DNA of 5,257 nt. It comes from Methylomicrobium sp035916875 (lineage in GTDB: Bacteria; Pseudomonadota; Gammaproteobacteria; Methylococcales; Methylomonadaceae). The notes under the pieces were generated by a model. It ran no database searches. It was given only the letters and a program-made list of their open reading frames with translations, and was not told the origin of the DNA. The DNA lies in NCBI RefSeq assembly GCF_035916875.1, contig NZ_JAXUHN010000009.1, positions 1 through 5,257 of the forward strand, given 5' to 3'. Of this stretch, positions 1 to 5,172 are shown piece after piece. Every line of letters starts with the position of its first letter. Position 1 is the first letter of the stretch. The position numbers and the translations under genes are program-made.

Positions 1-191
1 CAAACATGCGTCATCGTTTTCTGATAGTTCTAATCGGGCAACCCTTGCCAACTCTGTTTCCTGCTGGTTCTAAAAAGCTTTTAGTTTAACGCCAATCAAC
101 TTTCTGCGAGACACTTAAATGACTTTGAGATCAAGGCACGCTGGCCCATCCAGGACACAAAGCCAAAAAAGGGATTTGGGGGAATGTAAAG

Positions 192-238
192 TGGCGCGCC
201 CGAGAGTATTAGAACCTCTAACCTCAGCCGCCAGAGGA
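192..238 (-). pseudogene. tRNA-Arg(CCG)-like 3' fragment, candidate att remnant
   Basis: Read on the minus strand, this segment matches the 3' half of a bacterial tRNA-Arg(CCG) as I remember it, from the anticodon loop through the T arm (GAGGTTCTAATACTCTC) to the acceptor strand GGGCGCG and an encoded CCA (192-194). I count about five differences over 46 bases. They fall at the anticodon (CCG reads as CTG), in the anticodon stem, in the T loop (TTCG to TTCT) and in the T stem, so the T stem has a mismatch. The 5' half (D arm, 5' acceptor strand) is not convincingly present beyond about 240. A 3'-half-only tRNA copy is the classic footprint of a tyrosine recombinase att site. The orientation puts the element to the right and would predict an intact tRNA-Arg beyond its far end. 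It could instead be a simple tRNA pseudogene. Confidence 0.6.
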
Positions 239-347
239 CTAATCCGCCAACGCCCTTTATATTTCATTATATGCCATAAAATGACTAATTCCGTAAACTT
301 AGCGGCTTGCAAGAGTTTAACGATCAATCAAACGACGCCATTTTATG

Positions 348-377
348 CTCTTTAAGAGTGAAATCCTGACACAGGAT
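348..377. repeat. Two short palindromes upstream of the promoter
   Basis: Two near-perfect small inverted repeats lie close together: CTCTT-T-AAGAG at 348-358 and ATCCTG-ACA-CAGGAT at 363-377. They are followed within 40 bases by a third (413-432). They may be operator or partition-type binding sites for the DNA-binding protein encoded downstream, but each is short enough to arise by chance in AT-rich DNA. No T-tract follows, so they are not terminators. Confidence 0.3.
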
Positions 378-410
378 GTCCACATCATCATATCCTAAAA
401 GAGAACATAT

Positions 411-438
411 TTGACATTAGCACTGAAATGTCCATAAT
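411..438 (+). promoter_or_regulatory. Sigma70-type promoter for the 511-2000 gene cluster
   Basis: A perfect -35 box TTGACA (411-416) is separated by 16 bases from CATAAT (433-438), a 5/6 match to TATAAT. Transcription would start near 445, leaving a leader of about 65 bases before the GTG at 511. It is the best promoter-like sequence in the left half of the window and points into the ParB-like gene. The call rests on consensus matching only. Confidence 0.5.
413..432. promoter_or_regulatory. Operator-like palindrome GACATT-N8-AATGTC
   Basis: A perfect 6-bp inverted repeat with an 8-base spacer covers the -35 box and most of the promoter spacer. Its half-site GACATT occurs again at 489-494, between the promoter and the first gene. 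A dimeric repressor bound here would block RNA polymerase. The downstream cluster encodes an HTH-type protein, so autoregulation is a reasonable inference but is not shown. Confidence 0.35.
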
Positions 439-510
439 ACGTTTATTGTAAAAGTCGCAAAATTTATACCTTGTTAAGAGTGCGAATCGACATTGACTCA
501 CTAATTAGCT

Positions 511-927
511 GTGAAAAATAAAAAATTATCAGGGTTAAAAAGTATTGAATATGATTATGTAGAGCTGCCTTTTAAACAGATATCCGCTCATTCATCTTTA
601 AAGAAGATTTTAGCTATGCAGAGCAATTTTGAATATTTAATGACGGATAGAAAGCTTATCGATCGTGACTTCCTATCAGTGTATATTGCTCTATATCCAT
701 TTCTTCTTGTCCAAGAACAGGAGAACTATTACTGTATTAACAACGTACGAGTGTTACAGCTAGCAAAGCTATTTGATTTAGACGAGCATATATTTAGTTG
801 TTGCGTATTGAAGGGGCTCGGTCAGAAGGATGTCAGTACGATTGCAACCGCTGATTTTTATCTCAGCCATTATTATTCTCATTGCGTACTCAAGACGCTG
901 CGGATCAGCTTTGTCGAGCGTGGATAG
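511..927 (+). CDS. ParB-like N-terminal segment, probably frameshifted
   Basis: This open frame gives 138 residues from GTG 511. There is no clear Shine-Dalgarno sequence, and an in-frame stop at 502-504 limits upstream extension; the next ATG is at 616. Residues 17-28 (VELPFKQISAHS) and 62-89 (YPFLLVQEQENYYCINNVR, then VLQLAK) resemble the ParB/sulfiredoxin-type N-terminal fold, with the 'NNVRVLQLAK' stretch in the place of the G-x-R-R-L-x-A motif. The usual paired arginines are not both present, so nuclease or CTPase activity cannot be assumed. The tail after about residue 117 (from HYYSHCVLK on) looks like out-of-frame translation. In the overlapping frame the sequence continues sensibly as FLSQPLLFSLRTQDAADQL. 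The true product is probably about 230 aa with an HTH region at the end. It is the first gene after the promoter at 411-438 and noticeably AT-rich. The ParB-like call is by eye and of moderate strength. Confidence 0.55.
   Translation: MKNKKLSGLKSIEYDYVELPFKQISAHSSLKKILAMQSNFEYLMTDRKLIDRDFLSVYIALYPFLLVQEQENYYCINNVRVLQLAKLFDLDEHIFSCCVLKGLGQKDVSTIATADFYLSHYYSHCVLKTLRISFVERG
853..860 (+). other. Probable -1 frameshift site (T5 run)
   Basis: The run GATTTTTA lies where two open frames meet. The upstream frame reads GAT-TTT-TAT; the downstream frame opens immediately after a TGA at 852-854 and reads TTT-TTA-TCT-CAG. One extra T (T6 in place of T5), or slippage of the Phe tRNA from TTT 856-858 to TTT 855-857, would join them. 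This is not a canonical X-XXY-YYZ heptamer in the zero frame. A one-base deletion or a homopolymer sequencing error is therefore at least as likely as programmed frameshifting. Confidence 0.5.
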
Positions 928-1208
928 AATTTGATGACGTCAAAAATGTCATTGCCCCGAAAATAAAACAATTGAGCACGTTGTCGACCGCGCTTGGCGT
1001 GGACCGAAGGACAGTCTATTTGAAAAGGAAAAAGCGCTCGAAGACCTCGACGAGCCCTACAGAAGTTGACAGCACGATGAACGAATCCATTTCTGCTCCG
1101 GCACAATCTGGCAAACATGTTAACATCGAACCGATTGAAAAAGTCGATCAACCTCAAGTAATATCAAATTCTTACCATGAATTGCCAGGAGATCCCCGTG
1201 ATAAATAA
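855..1208 (+). CDS. HTH-containing C-terminal segment of the split ParB-like gene
   Basis: The frame is open from 855 to the TAA at 1206-1208. The only early start inside it is TTG 882, with no ribosome binding site, which argues that it is the continuation of the preceding frame and not a separate gene. Taken from TTG 882, residues 29-50 (KQLSTLSTALGVDRRTVYLK...) have the pattern of a helix-turn-helix: a short helix, a turn at LGV, then a recognition helix DRRTVYLKRKKR ending in a basic run. The remainder (about residues 53-108) is polar, Ser/Thr/Pro-rich and probably disordered. A ParB-like fold followed by an HTH is the usual order in partition and nucleoid-occlusion proteins, which supports joining the two segments. 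The 3' end overlaps the next gene's GTG start (1198) by 11 bases. Confidence 0.5.
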   Translation, partial: FLSQPLLFSLRTQDAADQLCRAWIEFDDVKNVIAPKIKQLSTLSTALGVDRRTVYLKRKKRSKTSTSPTEVDSTMNESISAPAQSGKHVNIEPIEKVDQPQVISNSYHELPGDPRDK

Positions 1209-1392
1209 GGCTTGCGCGCGCGACCTGATGGCGCCGGAAACCGATCCCACCGACGAAGAACTGCAGTTAGTCATGCGAGAAGCCTTGCTGCTGGCGATGG
1301 AACGAAAGCGTGAAGTAGAGCAATTGATTAAACAACAGCTTCAAGACGTTTCCGCCGCCATTAAGACACAACTCATGACTCCCGCCCCATGA
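1198..1392 (+). CDS. Small helical protein, candidate antitoxin partner of the zeta-like kinase
   Basis: This encodes a 64-residue protein from GTG 1198. I chose this start over the in-frame ATG at 1177 because AGGAG at 1187-1191 sits six bases before the GTG. Residues about 16-50 (TDEELQLVMREALLLAMERK and following) form a strongly amphipathic, charged helix, followed by a second Gln-rich helix; no membrane segment or HTH is seen. It overlaps the preceding frame by 11 bases and ends in ATGA shared with the kinase gene, so the two are almost surely co-translated. Small acidic/helical proteins encoded directly before zeta-like (COG4185-type) kinases are common, and by position this one may be the antitoxin. 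I see no resemblance to the classical epsilon antitoxin fold, so that role is an inference. Confidence 0.65.
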   Translation: MINKACARDLMAPETDPTDEELQLVMREALLLAMERKREVEQLIKQQLQDVSAAIKTQLMTPAP

Positions 1393-2000
1393 ACGAAAAT
1401 CAAAATCCCAAGCCTCGCCTGCTGGTCATTGCCGGCCCCAATGGTGCCGGTAAAACGACAATCACCGAGCAAGGCTTGGCGCATGAATGGTTTCAGGGCT
1501 GCGAATACATCAATCCGGACTTTATCGCTCGTGACGAGTTTGGGGATTGGAATTCTCATAAAGCAGTTATTAACGCCGCCAATTTGGCGGCCGAACGGCG
1601 TGAGCAGTGCTTGCAGGATCGGCGAAGTCTTGCGTTCGAAACCGTTTTTTCGGGGCCGGATAAAGTCGAATTTTTGCAAAAAGCCCGGTCTCGTGGCTAT
1701 TTTATCCGGGTGTTTTTTGTGGCTACCTCCGATCCCGCCATCAATGCGGCACGAGTCGCTCGACGCGTAATGCTGGGCGGACATGACGTGCCCATTCCCA
1801 AAATTATCAGTCGCTACTTCCGCTCTATCGCCCAGTGCGCCGTCATTGCCCCTTGGGTAGATCGTTTGTATCTATATGACAATTCCGTGGATGGACAAGA
1901 ACCACAATTGGCCCTGCGCGCCAATGAAGGGTGTATCGTAAAAAGCTATCAAATGGCTCCTTTTTGGATGAACCCCATCATTGCAGCGTTACAGAAATAG
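1389..2000 (+). CDS. Zeta-toxin-like P-loop kinase (COG4185-type ATPase)
   Basis: This 203-residue cytosolic protein has a full Walker A motif GPNGAGKT at residues 16-23 directly after a hydrophobic strand (RLLVIAG). Further zeta/PezT-like landmarks are INPDFIA (41-47, with Asp44 in the substrate-binding position), FETVFSG (83-89, Glu84), the arginine-rich RVARRV (122-127), GGHDVP (130-135), RYFRS (142-146) and YDNS (163-166). Proteins of this family phosphorylate UDP-N-acetylglucosamine or related substrates, or have unknown kinase activity; which applies here cannot be told. The length is normal for the chromosomal short forms. The ATG overlaps the stop of the small upstream gene (ATGA) and has no Shine-Dalgarno sequence of its own, so its translation probably depends on that of its partner. 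That arrangement is typical of toxin-antitoxin pairs. The frame is intact and no key residue is obviously missing. Confidence 0.8.
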   Translation: MNENQNPKPRLLVIAGPNGAGKTTITEQGLAHEWFQGCEYINPDFIARDEFGDWNSHKAVINAANLAAERREQCLQDRRSLAFETVFSGPDKVEFLQKARSRGYFIRVFFVATSDPAINAARVARRVMLGGHDVPIPKIISRYFRSIAQCAVIAPWVDRLYLYDNSVDGQEPQLALRANEGCIVKSYQMAPFWMNPIIAALQK

Positions 2001-2006
2001 CGGCAC

Positions 2007-2030
2007 TTAACGGTACTTCAAATCCGTTAA
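2007..2030. repeat. Inverted repeat TTAACGG-N10-CCGTTAA between genes
   Basis: A perfect 7-bp inverted repeat with a 10-base loop lies in the 46-base gap between the kinase gene and the next gene. It is not followed by a T-tract, so it is a poor intrinsic terminator. It could be an operator, an RNA processing hairpin or a weak terminator remnant. The following gene may therefore be separately controlled. Confidence 0.45.
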
Positions 2031-2046
2031 AGAAAATGTTTGACTT

Positions 2047-3348
2047 ATGACAACCATCGACAGCGCTTCGCCTCAACAAGGGATCAAAGTTGACTGGGTT
2101 TTGTTTGTTAAACTGATTCATCACGCACTCCACATTCCGGAAGACTGTGTGGAAAAGTTTCTCATTTTCATAGACTGCCACCCTTCCTTGCGCGCCCTGA
2201 TTACGATTGCCGATAATTTGAGAGCGATTCTGCCGATCGCTCAGCGATTAACCGATAATCGGCAACTCAAATACAACGACTTGCCCCCTTGGCTACAAAT
2301 TTGTGAATATTTGTTCGAAAACAGTGAACGTTTATCCACTGAGTTCCCTGAAATCAACCATCGATCCAGCGATGCCAAACGGGCACCGTTTCCTAGGCAA
2401 TTTGAGCTGTATCCCTTATATGTCGCACTTTGGTATTGTTATCCCGATAGCGAACATCAACATCGTTACTGCTTACTGCAAGCGGTTTTACTGTTGAGCC
2501 ACAACGAATTCCGCCATCTTGAAGAGAACGATGAGAAAGATTTCACCAGCCCGACAAGAGAGTCGACGCGCCTCATCCGGCAGTGTGCCGAGAGCACACA
2601 CCCGGAGAAAGTTTGGGCCTTGAAGCCCTTGATCCAGGCTCTACCGGAACAAGCGGTATCGTTGGCAGAATATTTAGAGTTTATTTATACCCTCGAAGAG
2701 GATGAAGATTTTCGTAAAGAGCCGTTAATCCATACTATCGATGTATTGCGGCGGATGCTCCGCTATGCAGTTGAGCATCGAGGCGGCTATAACAGGAGGC
2801 AAAACCGGGCTTGGGAGGCCATTCTCAAGCGAGAGGCCGCCCGGGAGACTATCATTGCTCAAGAACCTGATGATCTGCAAGGCGCCGCTTTTTCCATCGA
2901 ATCGATTTCGATGTTTAGCCAAACCGAAAAACAAGAAGAAAAAGCGCGTGTGGCAGGATGTGCCCCAGGAGAAGTCAAAACGGGAGTCGAACACGTCATC
3001 ATTCATGATGATAGTGAGAAAAGCCCCATGGCCGGCCGTTCGCCCGTTGCTCACCTTCGGCGCTGCCGTGAAAAACATAAAAATATCGCGATGGCGAACC
3101 AGCAATTACCCAGCCGTTGGGATTGTTTGACCGCCTTTGAGCTATCGATTTTTTTGCATGAGGTTTCCAATTTGGCCCGCCGATCTTCATGCGAAAACGA
3201 AGGCGACTACGAAATTTCTAATCTGGAATTAGCCGCACTTTTCACAGCCCTCTACTGGACCGGATCATCATTAAACACCGTGATCATGGCGAAATTCGAT
3301 GCAAGTAAAATAGACAGTAAGTCGACATTGGAGGCAAATGAACTGTAA
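2047..3348 (+). CDS. Unrecognised 433-aa protein, 3' end interrupted by IS66
   Basis: I do not recognise the N-terminal two thirds. The ATG at 2047 has only a weak AAAGAAAA upstream. Residues 14-100 and 117-260 are mostly helical with conserved-looking aromatic patches (ELYPLYVALWYCYPDSE at 120-136), 263-350 is charged and probably a linker, and 354-417 forms a second domain (LTAFELSIFLHEVSNLA, then LELAALFTALYWTGSSLNTV). There is no signal peptide or clear membrane span. The last domain recalls the start of the catalytic region in large tyrosine-recombinase-like proteins of genomic islands, where a phrase of the type 'E-LA-L-WTG-x-L' precedes the active-site arginine. That is a weak pattern match and no catalytic residue is present. 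The stop codon TAA (3346-3348) lies inside the IS66 terminal repeat GTAAGCG, which begins at 3345. The natural C-terminus has therefore been replaced, and the protein may be non-functional. Confidence 0.65.
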   Translation: MTTIDSASPQQGIKVDWVLFVKLIHHALHIPEDCVEKFLIFIDCHPSLRALITIADNLRAILPIAQRLTDNRQLKYNDLPPWLQICEYLFENSERLSTEFPEINHRSSDAKRAPFPRQFELYPLYVALWYCYPDSEHQHRYCLLQAVLLLSHNEFRHLEENDEKDFTSPTRESTRLIRQCAESTHPEKVWALKPLIQALPEQAVSLAEYLEFIYTLEEDEDFRKEPLIHTIDVLRRMLRYAVEHRGGYNRRQNRAWEAILKREAARETIIAQEPDDLQGAAFSIESISMFSQTEKQEEKARVAGCAPGEVKTGVEHVIIHDDSEKSPMAGRSPVAHLRRCREKHKNIAMANQQLPSRWDCLTAFELSIFLHEVSNLARRSSCENEGDYEISNLELAALFTALYWTGSSLNTVIMAKFDASKIDSKSTLEANEL

Positions 3349-3366
3349 GCGTCTACTCGTACCACC
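3345..3366 (+). repeat. IS66 left terminal inverted repeat
   Basis: The GTAAGCGTCTACTCG start at 3345 agrees with the GTAAGCG terminus of IS66-family elements and lies 77 bases before tnpA. The matching right repeat is outside the window or lost. The inner end of the repeat (3366) is approximate because the partner is not available for comparison. Confidence 0.65.
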
Positions 3367-3391
3367 TATAAAATAGTTTTCGTCTGTTGCA

Positions 3392-3413
3392 TCCTGACAT
3401 TTTTTGATCAGGA
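3392..3413 (+). promoter_or_regulatory. Hairpin TCCTGA-N10-TCAGGA covering the tnpA ribosome binding site
   Basis: A perfect 6-bp stem with a T-rich 10-base loop has its 3' arm (3408-3413) over the Shine-Dalgarno sequence AGGAG (3410-3414) of tnpA. In a transcript that reads in from the flanking gene the hairpin would hide the ribosome binding site. Several insertion sequences use such a device to avoid activation by outside transcription. That role is inferred from position only. Confidence 0.35.
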
Positions 3414-3955
3414 GTTTGGGCATGGCCGTCACAACGAAATGGCGTCAGCATATTGAAGCGTGGCAACGTAGTGGTTTGTCGCAAGCCGAGTATTGCGCCA
3501 AGCAGCAACTCAATGTCCGTACGTTCACGGCGCGTCTAAGCGATTATCGCAAATTACCCAAGCTGGATTCGACGGCCTTGATCCCGGTGCAGATTCAACC
3601 GGCTGTCACTGAGGTCATTGTCTTTACCCACGCCCAGGGCCATCGCCTGGAATTGCCGGCTCGCGGAGCTGTTGCGATGCCTGGCTTGATCGAGAGCCCG
3701 GCACAGATCTGGGTAGCGGTAGAACCGGCCGACATGCGCCGTGGCCTGGATGGCTTAACCGCGATCGTCCAGCAAAGCCTGGGGCATTCGCCTGGCTGCG
3801 GATCGGCCTTCATCTTCCGCAACCGTGCCGGTAACCGCTTACGCCTGTTGCTGTGGGACGGCAACGGGGTTTGGCTGTGCCAGCGGCGTTTGCATCGTGG
3901 CAGTTTTGTCTGGCCCAAGGCCTCTGACCCGGTCTTTGCACTCAGTCAGGCCCAG

Positions 3956-3972
3956 TACCCAAAGGGCATAAA
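3956..3972 (+). other. 17-bp insertion that breaks tnpB
   Basis: Removing bases 3956-3972 restores a normal TnpB tail. The frame then goes from LSQAQ straight to WQWLVAGVDWRRLSAQPSAA and WRV with a stop at 4042-4044. No flanking target duplication is obvious. The word CCCAGTA at the insertion's left edge (3951-3957) recurs at 4070-4076, with GGCAT at the same offset in both places. This hints at a local copying event, although the match between them is poor. Confidence 0.65.
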
Positions 3973-4044
3973 TGGCAGTGGCTGGTCGCCGGTGTCGATT
4001 GGCGACGGCTATCGGCCCAACCGTCAGCGGCATGGCGGGTGTAA
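3973..4044 (+). pseudogene. Out-of-frame TnpB C-terminal remnant
   Basis: These 23 codons plus stop (WQWLVAGVDW..., ending WRV) match the expected end of IS66 TnpB but lie in a frame different from the upstream part because of the preceding 17-bp insertion. With the in-frame upstream part (residues 86-178 of the fusion) the restored TnpB would be about 116 aa, the normal family length. Confidence 0.7.
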
Positions 4045-4105
4045 GGTGGGACTTTAAAAGCCACTGAAACCCAGTAAAATCAAGGCATTCAGCGGGTTCC
4101 TGCGG

Positions 4106-4111
4106 TATAAT
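4106..4111 (+). promoter_or_regulatory. TATAAT box just upstream of tnpC
   Basis: A perfect TATAAT lies only seven bases before the tnpC ATG (4119), in the 74-base gap after the restored tnpB stop. No good -35 box is seen 16-18 bases upstream (sequence around AAGGCATT). If used, it would give a leaderless or near-leaderless tnpC transcript, which would fit the lack of a Shine-Dalgarno sequence there. It may equally be chance. Confidence 0.25.
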
Positions 4112-4118
4112 AACCACC

Positions 4119-5147
4119 ATGAATCCGCTTGCCAAACTCGATCAGTTGAACCTGGAACCTTCGGCTAAAACCGAAGTGGCGGCGCTGCTTCAAGCGCTGA
4201 TCGAACAGGCGGAGCGGGATGCGAAAACGATTCAGAGCAAAGATATTAAAATCGACGCGCTGACGCACGAGTTGGCTTATTACAAGCGCATTCGTTTCAG
4301 CACGAAGAGCGAAGCCTTGGCCCCGCTGCAGCGGGATGTGTTCGAGGAAACCTGGAACACGGATATTTCGGCGATTGAAGCCGAAGTCGAGCAGTTGGCC
4401 GACACGGAGCCCTGCGCCACCGTCGCTCGCCCCAAACGCTTGCGCGCCGGTCGTCAGCCGTTGCCGGCGCATCTGCCACGGATCGAACACCGGCACGAAC
4501 CCGAATCCTGCACTTGCGGTCAATGTGGGCGAAAGTTGGTCAAGATCGGCGAAGATATCACCGAGCAACTGGATGTCGAGCCGGCCCGCTTCTTCGTGCA
4601 TCGGTACATTCGGCCCCAGTACGCTTGCCGCGCCTGCGAAACCGTCACGGAGGCACCGATTCCGTCGGCGGTGATCGATGGCGGGATGGCCGCGGTCGGT
4701 TTGTTGAGCTGGGTGATGATCAGCAAATTCCTGGATCATTTGCCGCTCTACCGCTTGGAACAAATCGCCGCGCGGGACGGCGTCAATCTGTCCCGTTCCA
4801 CGTTGGCCGATTGGGTGGGGCGGCTTGGCGTCGCCTTACAGCCTTTGGCGGATCGCCTGGCCTGGCACCTGTTGCAACGTGACTGTCTGCACGCTGATGA
4901 GACGCCGGTGCCGCAACTCGATCCCGGCAACGGCAAAACGAAAAATGCCTATTTGTGGGCCTATCGCAGTAACGACCTGCAACCCGGGCCGAAGATCATC
5001 GTCTTCGACTATCAAGCCGGCCGCAGCGGCCGGCATGCGCAACAGTTTCTGCAAGCCTGGCAAGGCTATCTCGTAGTCGACGACTACGCAGGCTATAAAG
5101 CCCTGTGCGGCCGCCCGTGCGCATCCCGAGCATCAACGTCGGCTTGA
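4119..5147 (+). pseudogene. IS66 tnpC DDE transposase, C-terminally truncated
   Basis: This is the catalytic transposase of the element. Visible parts: an N-terminal leucine-rich coiled-coil region (about 7-60), the RIRFSTKSEAL motif (58-67), a zinc-binding region with CTCGQC (131-136) and CRAC (170-173), the IS66 core from about 183 on (SWVMISKFLDHLPLYRLEQI), the first catalytic Asp in LHADETPVP (Asp260) and the second in VVDDYAGYKAL (Asp321). The family is normally about 500 residues or more; here homology stops at about residue 330, before the conserved HARRKF segment and the catalytic Glu. The last 12 or so residues (GRPCASRASTSA) are unrelated sequence and the stop at 5145-5147 is accidental. 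ATG 4119 has no Shine-Dalgarno sequence. The protein cannot be an active transposase. Confidence 0.85.
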
Positions 5148-5172
5148 ACCGTGTATCGAGCTCGCCTGCCGA
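5109..5172. other. Unassigned segment between IS66 break and intron end
   Basis: These bases match neither IS66 tnpC in any frame nor a group II intron that I can recognise. They form the 3' exon side of the minus-strand intron that follows. In the minus direction they can be read as part of an open frame (GELDTRFKPTLMLGMRTGG), but I do not recognise that protein. It may be a piece of another mobile element in which the intron sits, or the product of the rearrangement that cut IS66. Confidence 0.35.

Larger units (their letters stand above)
1..510. other. Left 510 bases without a convincing protein gene
   Basis: I find no credible coding region here. The open frame at 119-355 (plus strand) runs across a tRNA-like sequence and gives the familiar spurious peptide of an antisense tRNA (ARPRVLEPLTS), so it is not called. 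Contents I can support are a tRNA-Arg-like 3' fragment on the minus strand (192-238), short inverted repeats at 348-358 and 363-377, and a promoter with an overlapping palindrome at 411-438. Bases 1-190 show nothing recognisable. The stretch is AT-rich compared with the IS66 region, as is the first half of the gene that follows. Confidence 0.6.
3422..4057 (+). pseudogene. Fused and frameshifted IS66 tnpA-tnpB
   Basis: The start is ATG 3422, seven bases after AGGAG (3410-3414); an in-frame TTG at 3404 lies before that site and is rejected. Residues 1-85 are TnpA-like: an N-terminal HTH-type region (TKWRQHIEAWQRSGLSQAEY and on to about residue 43), then the beta-rich part with LIPVQI and VIVFTHAQGHRLELPA. 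The usual C-terminal helix and stop of TnpA are missing. From Met86 (ATG 3677) the frame runs straight into TnpB: QIWVAVEPADMRRGLDGLTA, then FIFRNRAGNRLRLLLWDGNG and RLHRGSFVWPK. At codon 179 (3956) a 17-bp insertion shifts the frame, and translation ends out of frame at 4057. TnpA and TnpB are accessory proteins needed for IS66 transposition, with no known catalytic role. The fusion suggests a small in-frame deletion across the tnpA/tnpB junction. Confidence 0.8.
3345..5108 (+). mobile_element. IS66-family element, degenerate and right-truncated
   Basis: The element begins with the IS66-type terminal repeat GTAAGCG at 3345 and contains the three typical genes in order: tnpA, tnpB (fused here) and tnpC, all on the plus strand. 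Three defects are visible: an in-frame tnpA-tnpB fusion, a 17-bp insertion in tnpB, and loss of everything after about codon 330 of tnpC, including the right terminal repeat. It cannot transpose on its own. Without the right end, the 8-bp target duplication typical of the family cannot be checked. The left end interrupts the gene at 2047-3348. The right boundary is estimated at 5106-5116. Confidence 0.85.

Noticed and set aside
70..84. Small palindrome CTAAAA-AGC-TTTTAG as a terminator
   Set aside because: The stem is AT-only apart from the outer pair, with no T-tract after it, so it is too weak to call.
119..355. 78-aa plus-strand open frame
   Set aside because: It is antisense to the tRNA-like fragment and gives the well-known spurious tRNA-derived peptide; no ribosome binding site is seen.
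1177..1179. ATG 1177 as start of the small protein
   Set aside because: It has no ribosome binding site, while GTG 1198 has AGGAG six bases upstream.
2725..3190. Open frames of 126, 129 and 63 aa on both strands inside the large gene
   Set aside because: They lie within the long coding frame and have low-complexity, shadow-like sequence.
3404..3406. TTG 3404 as tnpA start
   Set aside because: It lies before the AGGAG at 3410-3414, and ATG 3422 fits that site and the usual TnpA N-terminus.
4089..4763. 224-aa minus-strand open frame
   Set aside because: It is a shadow of tnpC in GC-rich DNA and has no recognisable motifs.
5117..5140. GTGCG as a plus-strand group II intron 5' end
   Set aside because: Nothing after it resembles domain I, and domains V/VI just to the right are on the minus strand.
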